From Phycisphaerae bacterium (GTDB lineage Bacteria > Planctomycetota > Phycisphaerae > UBA1845), in contig JAGFJJ010000006.1 of the NCBI GenBank assembly GCA_024102815.1, forward strand, positions 153,722-217,721: a DNA stretch of 64,000 bases, written 5' to 3'. Under the pieces are notes generated by a model, which saw only the letters and a program-made list of their open reading frames with translations, did not search any database and was not told the origin of the DNA. Positions 17,581-25,774 of this stretch are shown piece by piece (the stretch's first letter is position 1; each line of letters starts with the position of its first letter). The position numbers and the translations under genes were made by a program.

Positions 17581-18903
17581 ATGGACCTGTTCGCCAAACA
17601 GCGCGATGAGAACCGGCGGCAAGTGGAGCCGCTCGCGGTCCGCATGCGCCCGCGAACGCTCGATGAATTCGTCGGCCAGGAGGCGTTCATCGGGCCCGGG
17701 AAGCTCCTGCGACGGATGCTGGAGGCTGACCGGATTTCGAGCGCGCTTTTCTACGGCCCACCCGGAACCGGCAAAACAACGCTGGCAGCGATCATCGCCA
17801 ACACGACGAAGTCGCACTTTGAGCCGGTCAACGCGGCCGCCGTAGGGGTAAAGGAAGTGCGGGAGATTCTGTTGCGGGCGCGGGACAACCTGGCCAACGG
17901 CGGGCGGCGGACGATCCTCTTCGTCGACGAGCTGCACCGCTTCAATCGGGCTCAGCAGGACGTGCTTCTCGACGACGTTGAAAACGGCACGATCATCATG
18001 ATCGGCGCGACGACGGAGAACCCGTTCTTCTCCGTGAACTCGCCCCTGATATCCCGCAGCCAGATATACCAGTTTCAGCCGCTGAGCAACGATCAGATCA
18101 AGTCGCTTCTGTATCGGGCAGCGAGCGACACGGAGCGCGGATTGGGAAGGTACAAGGTCGATCTTCGCCCGGATGCGGCGGATCACCTCGCGACCACCAG
18201 CGACGGCGACGCGCGACGGTCGTTAACAGCACTGGAAATCGCGGTCCTTTCCCAGACGAACGCGATGCCCGAGCCGGCCAGCGTTGTCGTCGACCTCGCG
18301 ACGGCTGAGGAGTCGATCCAGAAAAAGGCCTTGCAATACGATCGCGACGGCGACGCCCACTACGACGCGATCAGCGCCATGATCAAGTCCATTCGCGGGA
18401 GCGACCCGGACGCGGCCGTGTACTGGCTGGCGCGGATGCTGGAAGCGGGGGAAGATCCGCGGTTCATCGCCCGGAGGCTGGTAATCGCCGCGGCCGAGGA
18501 CATCGGCAACGCTGACCCGCGGGGGCTGATTCTCGCCCAGGCGGCGGCCGATGCGACCCAATTCGTGGGCATGCCCGAGTGTCAGCTTCCTCTCGCGCAG
18601 GCGGCGATCTACCTGGCGCGGGCGCCAAAGTCGAATGCGTCGGCGATGGCGATTTGGGCGGCCTGCGAGGACGTGCGTACGGGGCGAACGATTCCGGTTC
18701 CCAAGGCGCTCAAGGCCACGGGTTACGCCGGGGCCAAGCGGCTGGGTTCGGGCGAGGGCTACAAGTATCCGCACGATCATCCTGGGGGCGTTGTGGAACA
18801 GGATTACCTCGGCGTCGATAAGGTGTATTATGTGCCGGACAAGGAAGCGACGGGGCGACGAAGCGACGAAGCGACGAAGGGGAAAGACGAGAGCCGTCGT
18901 TAG
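17581..18903 (+). CDS. rarA: replication-associated recombination protein A (AAA+ ATPase)
   Basis: 440 residues from ATG 17581 (MDLFAKQRDENRR); an in-frame ATG at 17572 adds three residues. The start LAVRMRPRTLDEFVGQE is typical of the RarA/MgsA/WRNIP1 family. Walker A is GPPGTGKT (59-66) and Walker B is ILFVDELHRF (112-121). Sensor region GATTENPFFSVN and C-terminal block YPHDHPGGVVEQDYL are also family signatures. It is a clamp-loader-like ATPase that acts at stalled replication forks. The last 20 residues are low complexity, encoded partly by a tandem 8-base repeat. Confidence 0.96.
   Translation: MDLFAKQRDENRRQVEPLAVRMRPRTLDEFVGQEAFIGPGKLLRRMLEADRISSALFYGPPGTGKTTLAAIIANTTKSHFEPVNAAAVGVKEVREILLRARDNLANGGRRTILFVDELHRFNRAQQDVLLDDVENGTIIMIGATTENPFFSVNSPLISRSQIYQFQPLSNDQIKSLLYRAASDTERGLGRYKVDLRPDAADHLATTSDGDARRSLTALEIAVLSQTNAMPEPASVVVDLATAEESIQKKALQYDRDGDAHYDAISAMIKSIRGSDPDAAVYWLARMLEAGEDPRFIARRLVIAAAEDIGNADPRGLILAQAAADATQFVGMPECQLPLAQAAIYLARAPKSNASAMAIWAACEDVRTGRTIPVPKALKATGYAGAKRLGSGEGYKYPHDHPGGVVEQDYLGVDKVYYVPDKEATGRRSDEATKGKDESRR
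18855..18878. repeat. three tandem copies of GCGACGAA
   Basis: Three perfect contiguous 8-base units lie within the 3' end of rarA, just before its variable charged tail. Since 8 is not a multiple of 3, copy-number change would alter the reading frame of the tail. Confidence 0.75.
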
Positions 18904-18984
18904 GATCCGCCGCGCGGACCGCCCCTTTGTTATGAAGTAGCGTTTGCCGCTATTCGATTGGCCCGGACGACGTCGGAAGCAGGC

Positions 18985-19560
18985 TTGCCCATCAAGAAAG
19001 ATCTTCGCCAGCGACTGAGAAGCGTGCTCGCGGCGATTTCGCCGGAGGACATGGCCGCCAAGTCGCTGCGCGCCTGCCAATTGCTCTTTCAGCAGCCTGA
19101 ATTCACGAAGAGCGAAGTGCTGATGGTCTTCCTGGCGCTGTCGGCGGAGATCGATACGTCACCCATCGTGCTGCGGGCGTGGCAAGATCGGAAGCGCGTG
19201 CTGGCTCCGAAAGTAAGCTGGAACCAGCGGCGCATGCTGCCCATCGAGATCCGCTCCATGACCGACGACCTGACCGTCTCGACGATGGGCATTCGCGAGC
19301 CGGTGAGCGGCGTTCCCATTCCCATCGCGATCATCGACATGGTCATCGTCCCGGGCCTGGCCTTCGACGAGTACGGCAACCGCCTGGGGCGCGGCCGGGG
19401 ATTCTACGACCGCTTCCTCGCCCATCCCGAATTCCAGGGCATCTCCTGCGCGTTGGCGTTCGAGGAGCAGATGGTTCCGAACGTGCCGGTCGGCCCGCTG
19501 GACAAGCCCGTGGGCATGATCGTGACGGATGAGAAGGTGAGGAGGTTTGGGAAGGAGTAG
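18985..19560 (+). CDS. 5-formyltetrahydrofolate cyclo-ligase
   Basis: 191 residues from TTG 18985, chosen because GGAAG sits 5 bases upstream; TTG 18958 in the same frame has no ribosome site. It is an ATP-dependent enzyme that converts 5-formyl-THF to 5,10-methenyl-THF (ygfA/fau in E. coli, MTHFS in eukaryotes). Family blocks include IKKDLRQRLR, FLALSAEIDTSPI and VPGLAFDEYGNRLGRGRGFYDRFL, the last a nucleotide/folate-binding signature. The YgfA context is often near ssrS (6S RNA) in proteobacteria, but no 6S RNA was recognised here. It follows rarA by 81 bases and may share its transcript. Confidence 0.9.
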   Translation: MPIKKDLRQRLRSVLAAISPEDMAAKSLRACQLLFQQPEFTKSEVLMVFLALSAEIDTSPIVLRAWQDRKRVLAPKVSWNQRRMLPIEIRSMTDDLTVSTMGIREPVSGVPIPIAIIDMVIVPGLAFDEYGNRLGRGRGFYDRFLAHPEFQGISCALAFEEQMVPNVPVGPLDKPVGMIVTDEKVRRFGKE

Positions 19561-19612
19561 GGAGGGCGCGTCAAACGACTGGTCGTGGCAGACAGGGCAG
19601 CGCAGCAGCATT

Positions 19613-19630
19613 TGCCGGCTTTCGCCGGCA
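19613..19630. repeat. hairpin TGCCGGC-TTTC-GCCGGCA
   Basis: A perfect 7-bp inverted repeat with a four-base loop lies 53 bases past the cyclo-ligase stop. No T tract follows on either strand, so a terminator function is doubtful. Confidence 0.4.
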
Positions 19631-19670
19631 CTGCAACACTCGCCGTTTTCTTGCATCGGCATGCGCGCTC

Positions 19671-20522
19671 ATGTGCTTCGCGCTGCTGCTACCGGCGGTC
19701 GGGAGCTATTATCGCTACATCCTGTATTTCGACCAGAAAGTCAGCTTGATCGTTGGAAATGGCTCCTTTTGGGCATTAAGAAAGCAAGACCCGCAAATAG
19801 GAAAACCGGGTTGGCATCTGGGAGCACCACTGAGAAAATTCCGGTTTCGATTTGAATACACAATCACTAGGCAAGCCGTCTGCTTGCCACTATGGCCTTT
19901 CGTGATCGCACCGGGAGTCCTTGCAGTTCTGTTATGGCGGAACTCCCGTCCGTGGCGGCCAGGGCATTGCAGATGCGGCTATGACCTTACGGGGAATGAA
20001 TCAGGCAAGTGCCCGGAGTGCGGGCGAGCTATCGAGATAGGACCTCTCAGAGTGGAGGTAATGACTGGGCCATGGGCACAGAGCGGCACGATCGGAAAAG
20101 CGGCAAACCAGCTTCATCCTAAATCGAACGCCTGTCCGTGGTGCGGGAGTACCAACGTCAGAAATATGTCCTGGTCCGAGCGACGGCAGTTTGATTTCAC
20201 ACTCGTTGTGCCGCGCGTTTGTGAGAATTGCATTTTCGCTTTTGTTCCACCCTGTGGCTGGGTGACTCGCATGGCCGGAATTATAGTTGGCATTCTCTCC
20301 ATGGGCATGGGAGTAGTCGGATTTGTGATAGTGCCGGTTGTAGAGGCCCAGAACGGACACTGGCAAGTGTCCCTCCTATTCAGCATGGCCTTGTCAATGT
20401 GCGTTTTGTGGGGCTCGTATCGGATTCTGAAGACATCTTTTCGCTCTGGAAATCCGCAAGTCTTGGCCGAGGGAGTTGATAAAGTGGAGCGACCAACAGG
20501 CGACACCGTGAACAAGACCTGA
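19671..20522 (+). CDS. membrane protein with zinc-ribbon motifs (planctomycete type)
   Basis: 283 residues from ATG 19671; the frame is open a little further upstream. There are four predicted membrane segments: N-terminal FALLLPAVGSYYRYILYF, then VCLPLWPFVIAPGVLAVLLW, and two near the C-terminus. After the second lies CRCGYDLTGNESGKCPECG, a four-Cys zinc ribbon seen widely in planctomycete membrane proteins. A second ribbon, CPWCGS..CENC, comes before the third segment. Function is unknown. The gene looks clearly less GC-rich than its neighbours, with frequent A/T-ending codons, a possible sign of transfer. A palindromic hairpin follows the stop. Confidence 0.65.
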   Translation: MCFALLLPAVGSYYRYILYFDQKVSLIVGNGSFWALRKQDPQIGKPGWHLGAPLRKFRFRFEYTITRQAVCLPLWPFVIAPGVLAVLLWRNSRPWRPGHCRCGYDLTGNESGKCPECGRAIEIGPLRVEVMTGPWAQSGTIGKAANQLHPKSNACPWCGSTNVRNMSWSERRQFDFTLVVPRVCENCIFAFVPPCGWVTRMAGIIVGILSMGMGVVGFVIVPVVEAQNGHWQVSLLFSMALSMCVLWGSYRILKTSFRSGNPQVLAEGVDKVERPTGDTVNKT

Positions 20523-20523
20523 C

Positions 20524-20540
20524 GGCGGGCACAGCCCGCC
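20524..20540. repeat. short GC palindrome GGCGGGC-ACA-GCCCGCC
   Basis: A perfect 7-bp stem with a three-base loop starts two bases past the stop of the zinc-ribbon gene, 7 bases before hpt. It shares its core with the hairpin at 63807-63830, which suggests a dispersed palindromic repeat family. No T tract follows. Confidence 0.6.
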
Positions 20541-20547
20541 CTACAAG

Positions 20548-21192
20548 ATGGCAGAGGATGCGCGATTCATGATCGACCTTTCTGAACACACCGTTTCCAA
20601 AATCGGCGTCGCAGCCAGGCCGTTGGCCAACGGGCTCCGTGAGATCGTCAGTGCGGCGGAGCTGGCCGAGCAGTTCCAGCGCTTCGGGGCGATGGTGGAG
20701 CGCTGGCGGCGGGAGAAGGAAGTCACCTTTCTGCCGGTGATGCACGGCGCGGCCTACTGCTGGCAGCAGCTCATGCGGCACATCGACGAAGCCAGCACCC
20801 ACCGCGAGCGCGTCATCGTCGCGCAGAGCTACGGCGACGGGCAGCGGCCGCTCGGGGCGAAGGTGTACCTCGACTGGATCGTGCCCGAGCGGGACGTTCG
20901 CGGGCGACACGTGCTGATCATCGAGGACATTCTGGACAGCGGGGCCACGGTGGCGGAGGTGATCCGCCGCATCGAGCCGCTGGGCCCGGCGTCGATCAAG
21001 ACATTTTTCATGATCCGCAAGCAGCGGGAGCGGCCGCGCGATTTCCCGGTCGATTGGGTCATGTTCGACATCGACGACGTGTGGATCGTGGGCGCGGGAC
21101 TGGACCACAATGGGCGGTATCGCCACGTACCGTACGTCGCCGAAGTGCCGCAGGGGCTCAAGGCCATCGGGACAAGCCACGGAGCCACGTAG
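20548..21192 (+). CDS. hpt: hypoxanthine phosphoribosyltransferase
   Basis: 214 residues from ATG 20548; ATG 20569 is a plausible later start, since the family usually has about 180 residues. It salvages hypoxanthine or guanine with PRPP to IMP or GMP. The PRPP-binding loop VLIIEDILDSGAT is at 122-134. The FLPVMHGAAY segment (about 61-70) corresponds to the flexible substrate region, and FDIDDVWIVGAGLDHNGRYRHVPYVAEV is the purine-pocket C-terminus. The last residues (LKAIGTSHGAT) are an unconserved tail. It may be co-transcribed with the zinc-ribbon gene, although a hairpin separates them. Confidence 0.92.
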   Translation: MAEDARFMIDLSEHTVSKIGVAARPLANGLREIVSAAELAEQFQRFGAMVERWRREKEVTFLPVMHGAAYCWQQLMRHIDEASTHRERVIVAQSYGDGQRPLGAKVYLDWIVPERDVRGRHVLIIEDILDSGATVAEVIRRIEPLGPASIKTFFMIRKQRERPRDFPVDWVMFDIDDVWIVGAGLDHNGRYRHVPYVAEVPQGLKAIGTSHGAT

Positions 21193-21277
21193 CGACCAGG
21201 CCACGAAGGGGAGAAGGAAGGCAACAGGCAATAGGCAACAGGAAGAGGCGGGAAGGCCGCGTGTCACGCAGCGCGAC

Positions 21278-21937
21278 TTACCACACGCCGGGCAGAAGGC
21301 GATAGCGAACGCGCGCGGCATAGTCGGCATAGCCCGGTAGATTGGCTTGAAGAAACGGGTCTTCGATGGATACGCGCCGCAAGAGCAGCGCTATCGGAAT
21401 AACGTTGCACAGAATGGCCCACCACGATCCGAGCATGATTCCGCTGCACAGCAGGAGCAGGAAGGCGCAGGCATATCCCGGATGGCGGACAAATCCATAA
21501 GGTCCGCCGTCCACAACGCGGTGCCCCCGCTCCGACTGGATGCGTACCACCGGTGAGTAGAAGCGGTTAACGCGCATCGCCCAGACAGTGACCGCGTAGC
21601 CTGCCGCACAAACGGCCAGCCCCACACATTGCCAAACGAACGGTACCTGGGACCACCCGAATCTCGCATCGAGTCCGGCAACGGCGAGATGCAAACCAAA
21701 GAATGGCATGATCAGATAGGGTAACTTGCGGTCGCATCCGCCGGGCGGCGTGTGCATACGCTCGCGGATCAGGCCGCGATCGACCGTCGTGACCATCGCG
21801 ACCGGCAGAAGCGCTGTAATCGCGATGAAAGCCCAGAAGAAGGGAAGGTCGAGTCGGCCCGCGCAGCCAAAGAGCAGCAGCGCGGTAACGGCGATGGACA
21901 CCAGGATACGGACCCAGACGGCGATGGACATTGGCAC
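21278..21937 (-). CDS. isoprenylcysteine carboxyl methyltransferase-like membrane protein
   Basis: 219 residues from GTG 21937, or two fewer from ATG 21931. About five hydrophobic segments are present. The C-terminal block GPYGFVRHPGYA..LLLLCSGIMLGSWW, followed by EDPFLQANLPGYADYAARVRYRLLPGVW, is the ICMT/phospholipid methyltransferase signature, with RHP and the terminal EE/D-x-Y-x-x-Y pattern involved in SAM binding. Bacterial members methylate membrane lipids or small lipophilic substrates; the substrate here is unknown. It is convergent with hpt. Confidence 0.8.
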   Translation of the reverse strand: MPMSIAVWVRILVSIAVTALLLFGCAGRLDLPFFWAFIAITALLPVAMVTTVDRGLIRERMHTPPGGCDRKLPYLIMPFFGLHLAVAGLDARFGWSQVPFVWQCVGLAVCAAGYAVTVWAMRVNRFYSPVVRIQSERGHRVVDGGPYGFVRHPGYACAFLLLLCSGIMLGSWWAILCNVIPIALLLRRVSIEDPFLQANLPGYADYAARVRYRLLPGVW

Positions 21938-22062
21938 ATGCTACCGCGCCGGATCGCACTTCGGACAGTCCTTTGGGGCCGCGGAAGCACCGCCCAAGGA
22001 GCAAGGCACCGAAGACGTACGCCATGGGTCCAAGGGACGAATGTTCAAGAAAGCTCTTTGCA

Positions 22063-22527
22063 TCAGACGAGCCGCACGAAGTTGAATACACACACTCCGC
22101 CGCCGCCGGGAACGCAGTTTATGTTTTGAAGCGTGAGGTTGTTGGCATCGACGACGGTGTAGCCGTAGCTCTCGCCCGCGGGATAGAGGATCGGGGTGCA
22201 GCCCAGCGGTCCGCAGGCCTCGGCCGGTTCCCCGCGCTGAATGTCGAGGCGGAGCAGGGCCTCATTGGTGAACACGCGGTAGGTTCCATAGATCGTGACC
22301 AGCGCCCCGGCCTGGTAGGCGGTCTGCTGCTGAAACGAGCCGTCGCTCATCAGGATGAGGTCAACCGTTCCCGAACCGAAGTTGGGGTCGACGAAATTGG
22401 CCCGCCAGACGCCCGTGAGGGCGGTCGGCGGTCCCCCGCCTCCACAGCCCGGTGTGAACGGAATACTCAAGGTCAAGGCTGCGAACATCGCCGCGGCTGT
22501 CCGCGGGAAGCGTCGTGTGGCTTGCAT
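22063..22527 (-). CDS. putative lipoprotein with lipocalin-like beta domain
   Basis: 154 residues, ATG at 22527, preceded by GGAGGGAAAC, a strong ribosome site. The N-terminus has Arg residues, a hydrophobic stretch (TAAAMFAALTLSI) and then PFTPGCGGGG. It resembles a lipobox, though the -1 to -3 residues are not ideal. The mature part is beta-rich (LTGVWRANF..GTVDLILMSDGSFQQQ..YGTYRVF), a pattern seen in small lipocalin-like or copper-resistance-type secreted proteins of this phylum. Four later Cys could form two disulfides. Function is unknown. The 283-base gap to plcP shows nothing convincing. Confidence 0.65.
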   Translation of the reverse strand: MQATRRFPRTAAAMFAALTLSIPFTPGCGGGGPPTALTGVWRANFVDPNFGSGTVDLILMSDGSFQQQTAYQAGALVTIYGTYRVFTNEALLRLDIQRGEPAEACGPLGCTPILYPAGESYGYTVVDANNLTLQNINCVPGGGGVCVFNFVRLV

Positions 22528-22810
22528 GTTTCCCTCCTGCCCTTGCCCATGCTAGGCGCGGTGCCGGCCGGTTTCACGAGGCGCCATTTGTGCAGTTCAT
22601 GGCCCGATAATTACATGCGGGGCTCGTCGATTCCGGGCCACCGCCGCAGCGCGATGCTCATCAGAAATTAACGGGGGGCTGACGCGGGCTTCACACGGTC
22701 AAGGCAGACTATTTAGGGGGTTTAAGCGAACTCGGCATGCGCGGCTGGGTTGCGTTCCGCCTGCCCCGTCCCACGACGGAGCAGGATCAAGTAGGCGTCG
22801 AGAGCATGAT

Positions 22811-23647
22811 ATGAAGCAGTATTATCGAAGCGTGTGGATCTCGGACCTGCATCTGGGCAACCGAGACTCGCAGGTCGACGCCATCTACAGTTTTCTGGAC
22901 AGTATTCACTGCGATTACCTGTACCTTGTCGGGGACATCGTTGATCTGTGGTCGTTGAAGCGACGCTGGTTTTGGCCCAAGCTCTACAACGAAGTGCTTC
23001 ACAAGGTGCTGAAACGGTCGCGTCGCGGGGCGAAAGTCATTTTCATTCCCGGTAACCACGACGAGTTCTTCCGTGATTTCGTGGGTTACCGGTTCGGCGA
23101 CGTCGAGATTCGTTCGCAGGCCATCCATGAGACGGTCGACGGAAAGCGTCTGCTCGTCGTCCACGGCGACGAGTTCGACGCCATCGTCGTTTATCACAAG
23201 TGGCTGTCGAAGCTCGGGGCGTGGGCATACGACTACCTGATCGCCCTCAATCGCTGGGTGAATGCCTTCCGGCGGGTGTTGGGGATGCCTTACTGGAGCC
23301 TGTCCGGCGCGGCAAAACGGCGGGTCAAGCAGGCCGTAAAATACGTCACGAACTTCGAGAAGGTTCTTTCCGAAAAAGCCCGCCGGGAGGGCGTAGACGG
23401 CGTGATCTGCGGCCACATTCACCAACCGGCCCTTCGCGATGCCGACGGTGTTCTCTACGGTAACTCGGGCGACTGGGTCGAAAATTGTACAGCCCTGGTG
23501 GAAAACGAGTTTGGCGAACTGGAGCTGATCTGGTGGCGTTCAAGGATGGATGTCCGTTGTGTAGACATGGCTGACGCCGTAGCCTTACCCACGATCATGG
23601 AGTGGAACGACGTGGACCTGCCGGAGCCGGTCGTCCAGTCAGCCTAG
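22811..23647 (+). CDS. plcP: PlcP-like metallophosphoesterase (annotated elsewhere as LpxH-like)
   Basis: 278 residues from ATG 22811. All calcineurin-type metal ligands are visible: SDLHLG (Asp12, His14), GDIVD (Asp42), GNHDE (Asn82, His83), VVHGDEFD and GHIHQP. Segments such as LVGDIVDLWSLK, FIPGNHDEFFRD, LGMPYWSLS and YGNSGDWVENCTA closely follow rhizobial PlcP. PlcP is a phospholipase C that releases diacylglycerol from phospholipids under phosphate shortage. The next two genes encode the enzymes that turn diacylglycerol into a betaine lipid, which supports this over a lipid A (LpxH) role. No clear Pho box was found. Confidence 0.75.
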   Translation: MKQYYRSVWISDLHLGNRDSQVDAIYSFLDSIHCDYLYLVGDIVDLWSLKRRWFWPKLYNEVLHKVLKRSRRGAKVIFIPGNHDEFFRDFVGYRFGDVEIRSQAIHETVDGKRLLVVHGDEFDAIVVYHKWLSKLGAWAYDYLIALNRWVNAFRRVLGMPYWSLSGAAKRRVKQAVKYVTNFEKVLSEKARREGVDGVICGHIHQPALRDADGVLYGNSGDWVENCTALVENEFGELELIWWRSRMDVRCVDMADAVALPTIMEWNDVDLPEPVVQSA

Positions 23648-23660
23648 GGCGGGAATGATC

Positions 23661-23690
23661 TTGGCGCTTCTTACCTGTTTGTAATATAAC
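23661..23690 (+). promoter_or_regulatory. candidate promoter for btaBA
   Basis: TTGGCG at 23661-23666, an 18-base spacer, and TATAAC at 23685-23690 lie in an AT-rich patch between plcP and btaB. It could allow btaBA expression separate from plcP. No Pho-box direct repeats are evident. Confidence 0.4.
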
Positions 23691-23799
23691 CTCCTCGTTC
23701 GTCGGCGCGGTCTGAACGAGGTTCTCACGCGAACAGATCTGCCGGTTCGTTGAATCGGCTGTTACCGCGGCAGGCGCGCTGCCGCCGGAGCCCTGAAGG

Positions 23800-24408
23800 T
23801 TGGCTTCAACCTCCGTACAACGGTTCTATCGATATCACGCCCGGGTCTACGACAAGACCCGCTGGATGATCCTGCACAGTCGGCGTGAAGCGGTGGATCA
23901 TCTGGAACTGACGTCGGACGCGGCCGTGATGGAAGTCGGCTGCGGGACCGGTCTGAATTTCCGTTACGTGCTTAGTCGCCTGGACTCGAAGCGGGGCACG
24001 CTGACCGGCGTGGATTTCTCGGCGGATATGCTGAAGCAGGCGCAGCGGCGTGTGGCTGATCGCAGTTGGAACAACGTCGATCTTGTCGAGGCCGATGCGT
24101 CGACACTTTCGCTGGACCGGAAGTTTGACGGCGTCCTGTTTGCCTACAGCCTGACCATGATCCCCGACTGGCAAGGAGCGCTGGCGCGGGCCCGGGACCA
24201 CCTGCGTCCGGGCGGGCGCCTGGTCGTACTGGATTTCGGCATGTTCGGCGGGTGGGGACCACTCGCCCCACTGATGCGGGCATGGCTGGGCGCGTGTCAT
24301 GTCAACACGCGGCGCCCCTATGTAGAGCACATGCGCTCACTGTTTCCGAGCTTGTACGTTCGTCATTGGCTCGGCGGGTACAACTTCATCGCCGCCGGCA
24401 CGAGGTAA
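23800..24408 (+). CDS. btaB: SAM-dependent N-methyltransferase of betaine lipid synthesis
   Basis: 202 residues from TTG 23800, with GGAG 9 bases upstream. It is a class I Rossmann methyltransferase: motif I EVGCGTG (45-51), acidic GVDFS after beta2, and a C-terminal LRPGGRLVVLDFG. The opening VQRFYRYHARVYDKTRWMILHSR is typical of BtaB, which adds three methyl groups to diacylglycerylhomoserine to give DGTS. It is followed immediately by btaA, 6 bases away, so the pair is translated together. As an isolated sequence it could be a generic methyltransferase; the context decides the call. Confidence 0.85.
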   Translation: MASTSVQRFYRYHARVYDKTRWMILHSRREAVDHLELTSDAAVMEVGCGTGLNFRYVLSRLDSKRGTLTGVDFSADMLKQAQRRVADRSWNNVDLVEADASTLSLDRKFDGVLFAYSLTMIPDWQGALARARDHLRPGGRLVVLDFGMFGGWGPLAPLMRAWLGACHVNTRRPYVEHMRSLFPSLYVRHWLGGYNFIAAGTR

Positions 24409-24414
24409 TTGCAA

Positions 24415-25572
24415 ATGATCACGGTGATCGATCTTCCCCAGGCCAAGCGTCGCCCCCTTCTTGAACGGCTCGTTTTCCGTGGCATCGTGTTCAACATGTC
24501 GTGGGAAGACCCGGAGATGGACAGGCGGGCTTTTCAACTCACGGGCGACGACACCGTCCTGTCCATCACGTCCGCAGGCTGCAATCCGCTGAATTTTCTA
24601 TGCCAGAGCCCGCGCCGGCTAATCTGTGTGGACGGGAATCCCGCGCAGAATGCGATTCTCGAGTTGAAGCTCGCCGGACTGGCGACGCTGGACCACGCCA
24701 CGTTCTTCGACATTTTCGCCGCTCGCTCTCCGGAGCGGGTCGAGTCGCTTTATCCCAACAAGCTTCGACCGCTCATTTCGCCACGCTCCCAGAAGTTCTG
24801 GGACAAGAATCTGAAGGTTGTCGCCCGGGGTCTGTATCGACACGGCCGGATGGGCGTTTTTTGCCGCATCCTCCGCCGCTATCTCAAACTGGTGAAAATC
24901 AACGACAGCATCATTGAGCGGCTCTTCGCGTGTGACTCGCTCGAGGAGCAGCAGAGCCTTTACGACGGCTGTATCGCGCCGCGGCTCTGGCGGCGGTCAA
25001 GCAAGATGTTCGTGTCCTTCAAACCGCTGATGTATCTGGCGGGGGTTCATCCGAAGCAATTCGAATTGGTGGACGGCCGCCACAACATGTATGACTACAT
25101 CCGGGAGCGGATCGAGCACGCGTTGACGAAGGTTCCCGCCAAGGACAATTACTTCCTCAGTCAGGCCATTTCCGGACGTTTCCGGGGCAATCACGTGCCG
25201 CCTTACCTGCTGGAAGAGAACTTCGAGACGCTGCGTAACAACCTCGACCGGGTGGAGATCGTCAACGGCTGGCTGGAGCCATACTTGAACAGCCAGCCTG
25301 CCGGCTCGATCAACAAGTTCAATCTCCTGGACATATTCGACTGGATGCCGGCGACGGCGTTTGAGAGCACGTTACAAGCCGTACTGCGAGCGAGCGCCCC
25401 GGACGCCACCCTCATTTATCGCTCGGGAAGCTATCGGCTCGACCCCCCTGAATCGGTGCGGCCGTTCGTCCACCACCATCAGGAGCTGTCCCGGGAATTG
25501 CTGGCCATTGACCGCAGCGCCACCTACGGCAGCTTCTACGTGCTCTCGGTCAAGAATGGTGTCGCGGCCTAG
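24415..25572 (+). CDS. btaA: SAM:diacylglycerol 3-amino-3-carboxypropyltransferase
   Basis: 385 residues from ATG 24415, with GAGG 9 bases before it. It belongs to the DUF3419/BtaA family and moves the aminocarboxypropyl group of SAM to diacylglycerol, forming diacylglycerylhomoserine. Family blocks are LVFRGIVFNMSWEDPEMD, LSITSAGCNPLNFL (SAM site), ICVDGNPAQNAILELKLA, and the later FNLLDIFDWM. The length is normal for stand-alone bacterial BtaA. Together with BtaB it gives the phosphorus-free lipid DGTS. The diacylglycerol may come from the PlcP-like product upstream. Confidence 0.92.
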   Translation: MITVIDLPQAKRRPLLERLVFRGIVFNMSWEDPEMDRRAFQLTGDDTVLSITSAGCNPLNFLCQSPRRLICVDGNPAQNAILELKLAGLATLDHATFFDIFAARSPERVESLYPNKLRPLISPRSQKFWDKNLKVVARGLYRHGRMGVFCRILRRYLKLVKINDSIIERLFACDSLEEQQSLYDGCIAPRLWRRSSKMFVSFKPLMYLAGVHPKQFELVDGRHNMYDYIRERIEHALTKVPAKDNYFLSQAISGRFRGNHVPPYLLEENFETLRNNLDRVEIVNGWLEPYLNSQPAGSINKFNLLDIFDWMPATAFESTLQAVLRASAPDATLIYRSGSYRLDPPESVRPFVHHHQELSRELLAIDRSATYGSFYVLSVKNGVAA

Positions 25573-25675
25573 CCAAGAACCCGGCGCCCGCAATGACGGC
25601 GCGTTTGCTGCGCCGGCGAATTGCTCGTCCGTGGAGTGATCGCGCCCCGCGGGTTTCCTCCCACATGAAGCCGCT

Positions 25676-25681
25676 TATAAT
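25676..25681 (+). promoter_or_regulatory. -10 box upstream of resB
   Basis: TATAAT lies about 94 bases before ATG 25775. No matching -35 box is seen at 17 bases, so support is partial. Confidence 0.3.
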
Positions 25682-25774
25682 CTCCGAGGAAGGGCGGCGT
25701 GTCGCGCTGGGCCGGCGTGTTGCGCCATTTCCCGTCACAAAGCGGAATTCAACAAGGCAGGAGTGCACATCCTG

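Noticed and set aside
19613..19630. Intrinsic terminator after the cyclo-ligase gene
   Set aside because: The stem is perfect but no T tract follows on either strand.
22528..22810. Pho box or riboswitch upstream of plcP
   Set aside because: No CTGTCAT-type direct repeats and no convincing structured leader were found in the 283-base gap.
22811..23647. LpxH (UDP-diacylglucosamine diphosphatase) as the primary call
   Set aside because: The sequence blocks and the btaBA neighbours fit PlcP better. LpxH remains an alternative.
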